From: Cephalopachus bancanus
Lineage: Eukaryota > Chordata > Mammalia > Primates > Tarsiidae
Length of the DNA: 64,000 nucleotides
NCBI GenBank assembly: GCA_027257055.1
Contig: JAPVLO010000073.1
Coordinates: 5,074,501-5,138,500, forward strand
Direction: 5' to 3'
Below are positions 23,246 through 36,235 of the stretch, one piece after another. A program made the position numbers and the translations under genes. Numbering within the stretch: position 1 is the first letter of the stretch; each line of letters begins with the position of its first letter. The notes under the pieces are model-generated. The model searched no databases. It was not told where the DNA came from and worked only from the letters and a program-made list of their open reading frames with translations.

Positions 23246-23285
23246 GTCTTTCTCTTTCTCTTCTCTCTTCTCTCTTTCTCTAGCT
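23246..23285. repeat. CT-rich low-complexity tract
   Basis: Imperfect tctctttctcttctctc sequence leading into an antisense Alu. Confidence 0.8.
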
Positions 23286-23286
23286 T

Positions 23287-23579
23287 AACTTGGGGTCTTA
23301 CTCTGTTGCTCAGGCTGAAGTGCGGAGGCACGCTCATGGTTCACTGCTATATTGACCTCCTGGGCTCAGGTAATCCTTCCACTATAGCCTCCCAAGAAGC
23401 TGGGACTACAGGTGCATGCCATCACATTCAGCCCATTTTTAATGTTTTTTTCTTTTGGTAGAGATGAGGTCTTGCTATGTTGCCTAGGCTGGTCTTGAAC
23501 TCCTGGCTCAAGCAATTCAATCCTCCCTCCTCGGCCTCCTAAACTGCTGGTATTACAGGTGTGAGCCACCATGCCTGGT
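23287..23579 (-). mobile_element. Alu, antisense, old
   Basis: Both arms present (ttactctgttgctcaggctg ... gtgagccaccatgcctggtt). The usual T-rich 3' tail has been replaced by or merged with the CT tract on its left. Confidence 0.9.
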
Positions 23580-24905
23580 TGTCCATTAACAGGGAGGAAT
23601 GGTGTGGTCACATTACAAGCAAGCAAGTGGGGTAGAGGATATTGTGACCATTTTGCAAAACAATATTACACAACAGCTCTGTTTTAAAATTTTTATTTCA
23701 ATCCATAATTTGACCAGATAAATGTCACATAGTTATTGAATAATTCAATATAAATGATGAAATTAAATGATATTAAGGCAGCATGTAAATTATAATGCTT
23801 TGAGTTGCCATTATGTTGTAATAGAATCAAAACCAGTAACTCTGAACTTCAGAGTTTTATCTTGGGATTTGTTTTTGCATGTGATGTTTTATTTATTTAT
23901 TTGAAGGACTTAGAAATTAATTTATCTTCTCAACAATACCATTAGAAGTTCTTATGTTTATTATGAGCTTTTGAGTATTCTGTATAATATTTATTATATT
24001 ATGATGACTGAATTGTCTTATATGTTAGTAACATGAATGTAGTAGATTCAATTTACCACAATATATATTTTGAAAGGTGAACTAGTAATTGTAAATTAAT
24101 TTTCTTGCATCTTTAGAATATTATAAAGTGAGATGGAGAAATAACCTCAGATTTCTCTTTTTTGATACTCACATGTATTATTGGAGGTATGTCCTCTTGG
24201 AATGTAAGAAGACATTTTGTTGACTTTATTAGGCTGATAATTGCTCCATGTAGTCAACTGACTAGTACTCTGGTATTTTATAATTGATGGGAAGTTAGAA
24301 AATTCTCACATAACTTTATGCTATGATAAGGTGTAGAATGAAAAATATGATTGTTTAATGGGCATCATACTTGCCACATATTTCTGCCAAAAGAAAAATA
24401 ATAATGTAACTAAACTCTTTTTCCCATACCATCTCTATTTTGGGTTAATCTCTCTGACCAGCCGAAGGCTCTCTTTTTAGTGTATGAGGGAATAGAAATG
24501 ACATTTTGGCTATAAATATGTCAAAATGATTGTGATTTTTTAAAATGGCAGTTTATGGGACAAATAGTTATTCTGAAGTAATTTTTGGAATAATTTGGGA
24601 GGTGAAAGTTTATGGGCCAAAACAGTTTTTGATGAATGACAACAGGAGAGTCATTGTAAAAACTAAATTAATTTGCAAGATCTAGCTAGGCACTGTTGAA
24701 GGAGGCATAATTATAAAAACAATGCAATGATAAATATGAGGGGGACCCCCCAAAAACTGAAATTATCTTTTGGAGGACAGGACCCTTGTAGTACAGGCTT
24801 CTCCTGCTAGGTAAATGTTCTAGGTGTCCTTCAGCATTAGTGTACCAGCTAGCATCGTTCTGAGAGGCTGTGTTCAGCTTCAGTTAATTTTTTTTGGAGA
24901 TTCTT
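23580..24905. other. AT-rich unique sequence, no gene seen
   Basis: No gene and no clear repeat. The last few hundred bases may include decayed mariner sequence continuous with the next element. Confidence 0.45.
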
Positions 24906-25305
24906 TCAATGTGTTTGCCCATTTCATGATGGGTAATTTATGAGCGAATCTGTACACACTGTGCTGAGTAGTCAACAGTTTTTGACCAAAAACGACATGA
25001 TCCCTGTGCCCCACACTCCTTATTCACCTGATCTCATCCTGAGTGACTCTTTTGCTTCCTCAGATGAAGAAAGTCCTCAAATGGAAATGTTTTACCAAGG
25101 TGGAAGAGCTCAAACAAAAAATGGCAGAGGCACTAAAAGGCATCAAAATCCACAAGTTCAAAACTGTTTTGAGCAGTGGAGAAAGCATCTCAATAGGTGT
25201 ATTGCATCAAACAGGGAGTACCTTGAAAGTGACTGAAGTTTAAAACATGTAAGAATGAATACACAATTTTTTATAAATAAATTATGGGTTTTTGGAGTCA
25301 CCGTC
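24906..25305 (+). mobile_element. Mariner-type transposase 3' half, decayed
   Basis: The translation at 24940-25056 gives FLTKNDMIPVPHTPYSPDL, the mariner motif around the third catalytic aspartate (SPDL). A +1-type shift then continues as QMKKVLKWKCFTKVEELKQK. The original frame resumes at NCFEQWRKHLNRCIASNREY, the typical C-terminus. The second catalytic aspartate of the DNAPAH-like motif is lost (MSESVHT). The 5' half and both terminal repeats are not recognisable. Two frameshifts and the missing aspartate make it a dead fossil. Confidence 0.85.
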
Positions 25306-25318
25306 ATATACCTTGATT

Positions 25319-25622
25319 TTTTCTCTTTTCTTTTTCTTTTTTTGAAACAGAGACTCATGTTGTCTGCCAGGCTTGAGTACAGAGGCACAATGACAGTCAC
25401 TGCAGCCTCAAACTCTTGTGCTCAAGCTAGCCTCCTGCCTCAGCCTCCCAAGTAACTATGGCTACAGACCTGTGTCACCATGCCTGGATAATTTTTCTAC
25501 TGTTTGGAGATGAGGTTTTGCTCTCTTGCTCAGGCTGGTCTTGAATTCCTGGCCTCAAGCAATTCTTCAGCCTTGGCTTCTCAAAGTGCTGGGATTATAG
25601 ATGTGAGCCACCGTGCCCAGCC
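25319..25622 (-). mobile_element. Alu, antisense, old
   Basis: Antisense dimer with diverged right arm (gagactcatgttgtctgcca) and good left arm (gtgagccaccgtgcccagcc). It lies immediately 3' of the mariner fossil. Confidence 0.9.
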
Positions 25623-26065
25623 CAAGAAATATCTTGACCCTTATATTCTTTTTAATCAACAGATTTATCATTTCTTCTTCCTCTGGCTTAAACAGTTTTC
25701 AAACTTTAGTGAAGCATTTTTGTTGCCATATCATGAATTGAATTTCTTGACTTGAAGCACCCTTGGGAATACTTAAAAGCAATATGCCATTACAAGCACA
25801 AATTCAAAGGTGTCATTACTTCATCCTGTTTTCAGAGAGACTAGAGAGAAAAAAAATATTAGCAATATGCATCATCTGACAGCTAATAGGAAAAGCTGCC
25901 TAATTAAAAGCTTTGATTGAAATATAAATGAACTGGCAGAGATGAACATTTCCCAATCATCTAGATTTGGTTAGAAAAAATGTTTTAATAGCTTTTGGGA
26001 AGAATATCAATGTGAATTTTGTACCTTGGTATGTTCAAGAGTATGTGAATAATTGTTCAATTATT
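25623..26065. other. Unique sequence, no gene seen
   Basis: AT-rich, no repeat or exon signal recognised. Confidence 0.4.
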
Positions 26066-26075
26066 AATAGTTTTA

Positions 26076-26765
<690 letters not shown>

Positions 26766-26805
26766 TTTGTAATTTTTATTTTGTTGTAATTGGATGTGGT
26801 GGGGG

Positions 26806-26835
26806 AGAGAATGAGAGCGAGAGAGAGGGAGACAT
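26806..26835. repeat. GA-rich low-complexity tract
   Basis: Imperfect gagagcgagagagagggaga tract following the old L1 end. Confidence 0.8.
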
Positions 26836-27149
26836 ATAAACAGATAGACAACAGAGATATTTCAAGGCTGGGAACCTGAGTAAGGCAGGTATAGAGTAAT
26901 TACTTATAGGTTTCAGAAATACCTGAAGAAACACCAATAGTTACATACACAGTGACAAAGAAAAAAAGAGAGATAGTCCATAATGCATGAAGGGAAAATC
27001 TGAGACTTTAATTCTGCTGGCTAGATCTTGATCTCATATATCAAATAAAGTGTTTTTCCTTCCTTTGGGAGCATGACAAAAGTATGAAACCTGTATGTCC
27101 ACATAAATACAGGAAAAATGTCAAAGCTCATTTTAAAAAAATAAAGTGC

Positions 27150-27290
27150 AGTCATTTATTTATTCATTCACTCATCTATATATTTTTGAGGACTTACATG
27201 GCAAGTTGCTTTCTAGTTGACTGAGAGATGTCATTGAACAAAACAGATAAGTATTCTTATCCTCATGGAGCTTACATTATAGCAGGGATT
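27150..27290 (-). mobile_element. L2 3' end relic, antisense
   Basis: tcatttatttattcattcac at the start, gaacaaaacagataagtatt and tcctcatggagcttacatta in order. This is the usual antisense L2 3' end. Confidence 0.6.
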
Positions 27291-27410
27291 GATGATATAT
27301 GCTATGAACTAATTCCCCAAAAATGAAAGTTGGAAAATATATGGCTTATGTACATGGAGGTAAAGATACCTGTAATTATACAAACAGACAAACCCCAGAG
27401 TCTCTAATCA

Positions 27411-27545
27411 AATAGAGACCAATCTACTCATTATCTAATAAATCTAATTCATCCTTTTCTATTTGGTCTAATTAATCTAATTAATCATTATCTGATCATT
27501 ATATAATTAATCTCTATTTAATTATCATCTAACTAAAGTAATCTA
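27411..27545. repeat. AT-rich degenerate TCTAATTAA repeat
   Basis: Recurrent (a)atctaattaatc-like words (for example ggtctaattaatctaattaa) form an imperfect low-complexity array of about 135 bp. Confidence 0.65.
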
Positions 27546-27589
27546 ATTTGTTCTTGAAATATGATTTTTCTAATTTCCATTATGAAGGT

Positions 27590-27960
27590 TTATATTGATA
27601 AAAAACACAATTAGAATCATGTCCACATTCTGTATGCACTAACTAAATATAATGGGCAATTATGGTATTCATTTTACTGGGTTGTATAGTGTTCCATTGT
27701 ATTAATAGAGAAAAATTAGTTATACACATTTAGGTTGTTGCCAGTTTATTACAATATTGCTATAATTAACATCTTTTACCCACATATATTAAAAATGCTT
27801 ATATGTGTCTAAGTATCTTTAGACTCAAATGTGAGTATATCTAATTGTTAAAAATACCTAGAAGTGGACCTGTTGGGTCAGTGACTATAAATATTTGAAA
27901 TTTCAGCGATTTTGACGAAACTGTCTCCCATTTGAGCCTGATGGCACTTCCAAGGTCCTA
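27590..27960 (-). mobile_element. Old L1-like 3' relic, antisense
   Basis: ttttactgggttgtatagtg, then aggttgttgccagtttatta, then a gaagtggacctgttgggtca block. This is the order found in antisense old L1 3' sequence. Confidence 0.6.
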
Positions 27961-29394
27961 GTGTGGAAACCATAGCTGACACTGCTTTTTGCTTTGCGAC
28001 AGTCATCATGAACTTTGCGGGAGATGACGAACACATTTAAATATATTTTTTGGAACAGTAGCATATTGATTAAGATTCATGGTGAATGGAATAATTATCA
28101 TTTAGTGATTTGGTACATCCAAAATAATGCACATTATTGGAATAGTATCCTGTATATTTCTGTTTTCTAAAACTAAAGGGGTGTCACTGTCATTGGAATG
28201 TTTTTAATAGATGCTGATAAAATCTAAATGGTGATTTGATGCATGTAAATAACATTTGTGACGAGAGATTTAGAGACCACTTTTTGACCTGAATCCCACA
28301 TACTGAACTTATTTTTGTTGTATTTGCTGTGATTGTCTACTTACACAAAACTTATTATTGTTTTTTCTGCTTTTAAGTAACTCTCTAAACATGCAAATAA
28401 TGGCAGAAAATCAGCTTGATACAGATATCTGTGCTTTTTCACTGCAGCTTATTCATCAAGCTGACTGCTGAATTATTTCATGATAAGATAATTTTCCTTC
28501 AAGTCTTAATACCATAGAGGTCACATGGTCTGGTGATATTCATGAGGGAACTGTCACTTTCAGTCTCCTAATATCAGTCACTCTTCTATCTATATTTGGT
28601 TTATGGATTCAAGAAAGTGTGATAGCAGTTATTAGCTGCTCTCAGAAAATCCTCTTCCAAGTTAGATTTATTTCCTGATTAATGATGGAAATGATCCAGT
28701 ATTAATTTCAGTTTTTGATATCAACAATTTTATGTTAACATCATTCTTGCTTGTGTTCACCTTTCAAATTACTATGATCATTCTAATGATTAAAAAGCTA
28801 TTATTTGATTTAGATTCACTCTGTAATTACCAACCATAGCATTTCCGACATTTCTAACTGAATTTTAGTACCTGAGGTTGCACCTTGATAACAAAAGATT
28901 TTCTATAGAAACCTTTTCCTGTGAATACAGGTAAATTTAAAGTATAGATAGCCAGAGAAGTAGTGGTTGTCATAAATTCTCTCCTATCTGCATATGATTC
29001 TTGATAGATGCTGTAGAAGTTGTTTTATTCCTTTTTATTTGAATTAGGATACTGTATGAAATAATGTTGGGCATTTATTTGTGAACATTTATTTCATAAT
29101 AACACCAAATTGTTTTGTCTATTACTTTATTTTTAAGTTGCATTCTTAGATTATTTGACCATTTTATTCACAATGATTAATGAAAGTAAGGGATTGTAAT
29201 TACAGCATAACAAAATTGCTCTCAGTTACTGATCACAGGATGCAATGATGACTTTAATACTTCTCACATTTGGAGGTGTTTCAATGAAGTAAATCAATGA
29301 AGGCAGCAAACAATTTGCCACTAAGTATCAAAAACACTGTTGAATTTATTTACCTAATATTTATTTGTCTATCTTTACTTTTTCCAGCTTTACA
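27961..29394. other. Repeat-poor unique sequence, no gene seen
   Basis: About 1.4 kb with no recognised repeat and no coding signal. It is one of the longer repeat-poor stretches in the window. Confidence 0.5.
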
Positions 29395-31349
29395 AATAAA
29401 ATTGATATATTTAAGGGTACAGTGTGGTAATTTGATACATATATACATTGTGAAATGATTACATTAATCAAGGCAATTAACATAGCCATCACCTCATATA
29501 ATTACCTTTTTGTGCGTGTGCGGTGAAAAGACTTAGGATATATTCTCTTAGCAAATTTAGAGGATATAACACACTGTTATTAACTAGTCTCACCATAGTA
29601 CATTATATACCCAGAACTTATAGTAGAAAGTTTGTAACCTTTGACCAACAGACTATCCCTACTCCTCTAAGCTCCTGGCAACCACTATTCTATTCTCTGT
29701 AAGTTTGCCTTTTTTATATTTCACATGAAAGTGAGATTTGTCTTTCTGTGTCTGACTTATTACATTTAGCACAGTCTTCTTCAAGTTCTTTTGGGTTGTC
29801 ATAAATGGCAGGGTTTTATTACAGTCAGATAATATTCCATTATACACACACACACACCATATTTTCTTTATCTGTTTCCTCATAGACAGTTAGGCTGTTT
29901 CCATATCTTGACTATTGTAAATAATGCTACAATGAACATGGGGTGTAGGTATCTCTTTGACATACTGATTTTTATCTCCCTTGGATACCCAGAAGTGAAA
30001 TAGCTGAATGATATGATAGTCCTATTTTCAATTTTTTTAGGAAATTCCATGCTGGTTTTCATAATGGCTGTACCAATTTACATTCTCACCAATAGAGTAC
30101 AAGGTCTCTGTTCTCTCCACATCCATGTAAACAATGGTTATCTCTTGCCTTTTTGATAATAGCCATCCTAATAGGTGTGAGGTGACATCTCATTATGGTT
30201 TTGATTTGCATTCCTGGATGATTAGTGATGTTTGTACTTTTTCATATGCCTGTTGGCCATTTGTATGTCTTCTTTGGAAAAATGTTTTTCCAGGTCCTTT
30301 GTTTATTTTTACATAGAATCTTTTGTTTTTATTGCTATTGGGTTGTAAGAGCTTTTTGCATATTTCAGATATTATCCCTATCGATTTTCAAATATTTTCA
30401 CCCATTTTTAGGTTGCCTTTTCATTTCATTGATTGTTTGCTGTGCAGAAGTTTTTTTCATTCGACATAGTGCCACTTATTTATTTTTGCTTATTTTTGTC
30501 TGTGCTTTTGGAGTCATAGCTTTAGATCATTGCCAAGATCGATGTCAAGAAGCTTTTTTCCCTAAGATTTATTTTAGGAGTTTTATGATTTCAGATCTTA
30601 TATTTGAGTCCTTAACATGCTTCAAATTCATTTTTGCATATGATGTAAGATAAGGGGATATTTTTTTCTTTTTCATGTAAATATCCAGTTTACTCGATTG
30701 AAGAAACTATCGTTTTCCCAGTGTGTAGTTTCTGGCAACCTTGTTAAAGATTATGTGATCACACATGCCCTCTATTCTGTTCGGTTGATTTATGTGTCTT
30801 TTTTTCTGCCAGTACCATGCTGTTTTGATTACTTTATTTTTGAAATATTGTCAAAATCAAGAAGGGTAATGCCTCCAGCTTTGTTCTTTCTCAACATTGC
30901 TTCTGCTATTCAGGGTCTTTTGTAGTTTAACACAAATTTTAGGATTTTTTTTTTCCTGTCTGTGGAAAATGTCATTGGATTTTGATAGAGATTACATTAA
31001 TTGTAGATTACTTTTAGCACAAACACTTGAAAAATATCAATTCTTCCAATCTACAAACATGGGATATCTTTCCATTTATTTGTGCCTTCTTAATGCTCTA
31101 TATTTTCCGATGTACAGCTTTTTCATTTATTCCTAAGTATTTCATTATTTTTGATGCTGTTGTAAATGAGATTGTTTTCTTTTTGGAATAGTTCATTATT
31201 AGTGTACAAAAATATAACTTATTTTTGTTGATTTTTTTATGTCTTCTGACTTTAATGAATTTGCTTAATGGTTCTTTAGTGTAGTCTTTAGGCTTTTATT
31301 TTTTCCTGTCTTTCTTAACATCTTTCCATTTATTTATATAAAACTATGT

Positions 31350-33362
31350 AATATATATTTTTTATTTTATGATAGAGATGTGGGGTACAGGTAAGGATTA
31401 ACTGTACAAGTAGGCTTCATGGAGGTGAAGTTTGGGTCACTAACTGGCCCTCACTTCCCCTGGTTCAGAACCAGGTATGCTTTGTGTTGTTATGTGCCTC
31501 CCCGCTTCTCTCTCCCCTGCCAATTCTTCCCTGTGCTATTGTGATTAATGTTCAGGTCCCACTTATGAGAGAGGACATGCAGTATTCGGTTTTTTGTTTC
31601 TGTGATAGATCACAAAGTATGATTGTCTCCAACTCCATCCAGTTTGCTGTGAAGACCATGATTTTGTTCTTCTTTATGGGTGAATAATACTCCATTGTGT
31701 ATATGTACCACATTTTCTTTATTCTGTCCACTTTCAATGGGCAATAGGGCTAATTCCATATCTTTGCTTTTGTGAATAGTGCAGCAGTAAACACGCATGT
31801 GCAGGTTTCTTTTTTGTTGAACAATTTATGTTCCTCCAGGTATATTCCCAGAAGAGGGATTGCTGGATTGTATGGAAGGTCAATTTTTTTAGTTCTTTTA
31901 GAAAGCACTACACTGATTTCCATAGAGGTTGAATTAGTTTGCACTCCCACAAAGCATGAGAGTGCCTTTTCTCCATACTCAATGCCAACGTCTGTTATTT
32001 TTCAACGTATTAATGATGAACATCCTTGCTGGAGTTAGGTAGAATCTCATTGTAGTTTTGATTTGCATTTCTCTGATGATTAGTGAGGCAGAGCATTTTT
32101 CCATATATCTGTTGTCTGCTTGTACTTCTTCTATTGAAAAGTATCTATTCATGTTCTTTGCACACTTTTTAATAGGGTTGTTTTCTTTTTCCTTTCAAGT
32201 CATTTGAGTTTCTTTTAGATTCTGGATGTTAGGACTTTGTCAGATACATAATTAGAAAATATTTTTGCTGATTCTGTGGGTTGTCTCCCCACTCTCTCGA
32301 TTGCTTCTTTTGCTATGCTAAAACTTTTCAGTTTGATGAGGTTCCACTTGTTTGTCTTAGCTTTTATGGCATATGCTTTGGGAGATTTGGTCAAGAATTG
32401 TTTGTTTATTCTGATGTTCATAAGAGTGTTTCCTACATTTTTTTTCTAGGACTCTTATAGTTTTGAGGTTTTAAGTTTAGGTCTTTGATCCATTTAGAAT
32501 TGACTTTTACATATGGTGACGGGTAGTGGTTCTGTTTCTTTCTTCTGCATGAGTTCAGCCAGTTTTCCCAGCACCATTTACTAAATATGATCTCCTTTCC
32601 CTAGTGATTGTTGTTGATGGCTTTGTTGAAGATGAGTTGGTTGAGAGACTCAGGTTTTACTTCTGGAATCTCCTGTTCCACATAGCTATGTGCCTATTCT
32701 TGTATGAGTACCAGGATATTCTGGTTATTGTAGCCTTGTAGTAAAGTTTAAAGTCTGGACGTGTGATATCTCCTACTTTGTTCCTTTTGCTGAGGATTGT
32801 TTTGGTTATCTGTGCTCCTTTTGTTTCTGTAAGAATTTCTGTATTGTTGTTTCTAGGTCCAAGAATACTTATGTTGGTAATTTGATGGATATTGGCATTG
32901 AATCTGTAGATTACTTTGGGTAAGATGGATATCTTGAGAAGACAAAGATGCCCACTCTCAACCCTCCTGTTCAGCATAGCACTGGAAGTCCTTTTCAGAG
33001 CAATCAGATAAGAGAAGGAAATCAGGGGTAACTAAATAGGAAAAGAGAAAGGAAGTTAAACTATCCCTCTTTGCGGATGATATGATTCTATACCTTGAAA
33101 ACCAAGGGAGTCTGTCAAAAACCTCCTCACACTGATAAATGATAAACTTTGGTAAAGTTTTGGGGTACAAAATCAACATGCAAAAGACAGTTGCATTTCT
33201 ATACATCAGCAACAAGCAGGCAGAGAATCAAATAAAAAGCATAACCCCATTCACAATAAAAATGAAATACCTTGGCATCTATCTAACCAGGGAAGTAAAA
33301 GACCTTTACAATGAGAACTACAAAACACTGCTCAACAAAATCACAGTTAACACACAAAAAAT
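31350..33362 (-). mobile_element. Twin-primed (inverted) L1 inside the older L1
   Basis: 31377-32938 is the antisense 3' part (3' UTR and ORF2 C-terminal half, ending ttgggtaagatggatatc). At 32939 the orientation flips. 32939 to about 33356 is sense ORF2 reverse-transcriptase sequence (agacaaagatgcccactctc, later the ctttgcggatgatatgattc motif coding FADD-like residues, then the aaataccttggcatctatct block). The sense piece ends just upstream of where the antisense piece stops, with a gap of a few tens of bases. This is the classic twin-priming layout. Confidence 0.88.
32939..33356 (+). pseudogene. Inverted ORF2 reverse-transcriptase segment
   Basis: The sense frame over 33139-33410 encodes [20 protein letters not shown], then [19 protein letters not shown], matching the L1 reverse transcriptase downstream of the catalytic FADD motif. 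It is the inverted 5' arm of the twin-primed L1 and is not a separate gene. Confidence 0.85.
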
Positions 33363-33621
33363 AGGGTTTTCTATACATAAAACATGTGACCTGCAGAGAC
33401 AATTTAACTTCTTCCTTTCCAATTTGAATGCATTTTATTTATTTCACTTGCATAATTGCTCTGGCTAAGACTTTCAGTACTACATTCATACAACTAGTGA
33501 GAGTGGCATTCTTGTCTTGTTCCCGATCTTGAGAAAACACTCATTTGTTTTTAACCATTGTGTATAATCTTAGCTTTAATCTTGTTATATATGGTCTTTG
33601 TTATATTGATGTGTTCCTTTT

Positions 33622-33908
33622 TTTTTTTTTTTTTTGAGTTGGAGTCTCACTCTGTCACCCAGACTGGAGTGCAGTGGCCGCTCCCGGCCACCGCAGCCTC
33701 GACCTGCTGGGCTCCGGCGATCCTTCCGCCTCAGCCTTCCGAGGAGCCAGAATTACAGGCATGCGCTACCACGCCTGGCTGATTTTTTGATTTATTGAAG
33801 AGATGAGGTCTCCCTGCCCAGGCGGGTCTCAAACCCGTGGGCTCAGGCAAACCACTCACCTCAGCCTCCCAAAGGCGCAGGATTACAGGCTGAGCCACCG
33901 AGCCCAGC
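33622..33908 (-). mobile_element. Alu, antisense, younger subfamily, with TSD
   Basis: Long T-run, full dimer, right-arm hairpin at 33674-33691. Flanks gatgtgttcctttt and gacgtgttcctttt differ by one base. It sits inside the older L1 reverse-transcriptase region. Confidence 0.96.
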
Positions 33909-34197
33909 GACGTGTTCCTTTTATGACTAATTTGTTGTGTTTTTATTATAAATTTTTGTTTAAATTTGTCAAATGATTTTTCTGTATCCAGATGATCATA
34001 TGATTTTTGTTTTTAATTCTGTTAATGTGATGCATCATGCATTATTAATTTTGCATATGTTGAATTATCTTTGTATCCATGGATAAATCCCACTTAACCA
34101 TCACATATGATCCCTTTAATGTGCAATATAATTTGCTTTACTACATTTTGTTGGTCATTTTTGCATTTGTATTTATTAGGGATATTGGCCTGTTTTT

Positions 34198-34215
34198 TGT
34201 TGTTGTTGTTGTTGT
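34198..34215. repeat. (TTG)n short microsatellite
   Basis: Six ttg units inside old L1 sequence. Confidence 0.9.
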
Positions 34216-34831
34216 TTTTGTTTGTAATATTCTTGTCTAACTTTGGTATCCGGATAGTACTGACCTTGTAAAGTAAGTTTGGGAGTCTTCCCTGCTCTTC
34301 AATTTTTTGGAAGAGTTTGAGGAGTATTGGCATTAATCATTTAAATATTTGATTGAATTCTCTCAATTAAGCCATCTGTTCCAGAGCTTTTCTTTGTTGG
34401 GATGTTTTGTATTTTGATTCAATCTTCCTACTCATTATTGGCCTGTTCATATTTTCTATTTATTCATGATTCAGTGTTGGTAAATTGTATATTTCAAGGA
34501 ATTTATCCATTACTTCTAGACTAACAAATTTGTTGGAATGTAATTAAAATTTTCCCTCATTATTCTTTGTATTTTGTGGTATCAGTTATAATGTCTCCTC
34601 TTCCATTTATAATTTTTTTGAGTCTCATTTCCTTTTTCTTAGTCTAAATAGCTAAATGTTTGTCAATTAGATTTATCATCTCATGAAACTAACTCTTGGT
34701 TTCATTGACTATTTTATTTGTCTTCCTATTCTCTATTTTATTTCTTCTGTGTTCTTTGTTATTGCCTTCTTTCGTCTAACATTGAACTTTGTTTTTCTTT
34801 TATTTTGAATTTTTATTTTATTTTATTTTTT

Positions 34832-34998
34832 AAAGATGTGGGGCACAATTCAGGGTTAGGTATGCAAATGTTCATTATACAGGTACCCTTGTTGATGAGG
34901 TATGCCCCCCTTCCCCAGACAGATTCCCACTACTGCCAATCTCACTTCCCTCCCTCCCTCCCAGCAATTTCCCACTACTGCCAGTCCTTTTCTTATAG
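34832..34998 (-). mobile_element. Very short L1 3' UTR insertion
   Basis: Antisense tail beginning agatgtggggcacaattcag with two copies of the hairpin module (34916-34937 and 34962-34982) and a tccctccctccctccc G-quadruplex-like tract on the other strand. It interrupts the older L1, which resumes at about 35000 with cttgaggtgtaaagttag. A strongly 5'-truncated member of the lineage L1 family. Confidence 0.85.
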
Positions 34999-35921
34999 AC
35001 TCTTGAGGTGTAAAGTTAGATTGTTTATTTAATTTTTTTCTTAATGTAGGACTTTATTGCTATAATCTTTCTTCTCAGAACTGTGTTTCTGCTTCCTATA
35101 AGTTTTAACATGTGTTTTCATTTTTGTTTTTCTAAAGATAGTTTTTGATTTACCTTTTGATTTATTCTCTGATGCATTGGTTGTCCAGGAGTTTGTTTTA
35201 ATTTCCACATATTTGTGAATTTTTTATTTTTTCTTCTATCATATAATTTAAATAGCGTTAAATTTGTTAAGATTTTCTGTGGCCCAATATATGATCCACG
35301 GTCGAGAATGTTTTGGGTACCCTTGAGAAGAATGTGTATTTTGCTGCTGTATGTGGATTTTGCTGCTATTGATCTGAATGTGCATGTTAGACTTATTTTG
35401 TCTATAGTGTTGTGAAAGTCCACAGTTTCCTTATTCATTTGCGGTTTGAATAATAAGTTCTTTGTTGAAAGTGAGGTATTTACTATCCCTACGATTATTG
35501 TGTTGTTGTCTATTTTTCCTTTCTAGTCTGTTAATATTCCTTTGTATGTTTAGTTCTCTAGTGTTGGGTGCATACACAAGTATAACTGATATATCATTTT
35601 AATGAATTGGTCCTTTTATCATTATATAGCAATCTTCTTTGTCTCTTGTGACATATTTTTATTGACATTCTATTTTGTCTGATACAAGTATAGACACCCC
35701 AATCTCTTTTGATTACCGTTTGCATGAGATGTATTTTCCATCTCTTCATTTTTAGCCTATGTGTGTTCTTAAAAACAAAAGAAAGTCCCTTGTAGGTAGC
35801 ATATTATTGGATCTTGTTTTGTTTATTCATTCAGCTACTCCATGCATTTTGATTAAGAATTGAATTTATTTACATTTAAAGAAGTTATCTATAAGTAAGG
35901 ATTTATTACTTCTATTTTGTT

Positions 35922-36235
35922 TTTTTTTTTTGTTTGTTTTTTTTTTTTTTTTTTTTTTTTTTGAGTTGGAGTCTCACTCGGTTGCCCAGACTGGAGTGCA
36001 GTGGCCGCTTCCGGCCACCGCGCCTCGACCTGCTGGGCTACGGCGATCCTTCCGCCTCAGCCTTCCAAGTAGCCGGAATTACAGGCATGCGCTACCATGC
36101 CCGGCTGATTTTTTGATTTATTGTAGAGATGAGGTCTCGCTGCCCAGGCGGGTCTCGAACCCGCGGGCTCAGGCAATCCACTCACCTCAGCCTCCCAAAG
36201 GCGCAGGATTACAGGCTGAGCCACCGAGCCCGGCT
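35922..36235 (-). mobile_element. Alu, antisense, younger subfamily, with TSD
   Basis: Flanked by cttctattttgtt at 35909-35921 and 36234-36246. Perfect right-arm palindrome at 36001-36018 and perfect B-box palindrome at 36148-36164. Long T/G-rich tail. Inserted in the endonuclease region of the older L1. Confidence 0.96.

Noticed and set aside
23051..23461. Plus-strand frame of about 136 codons
   Set aside because: It spans an LTR relic, a CT tract and an antisense Alu with no protein similarity.
30225..30653. Plus-strand frame of about 142 codons, hydrophobic
   Set aside because: It is the complement of L1 ORF2. The apparent membrane-like composition comes from A-rich L1 read backwards.
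33139..33468. Plus-strand reverse-transcriptase-like protein, considered as an independent retroelement gene
   Set aside because: It is the inverted 5' arm of the twin-primed L1, and its last codons run into the older antisense L1.
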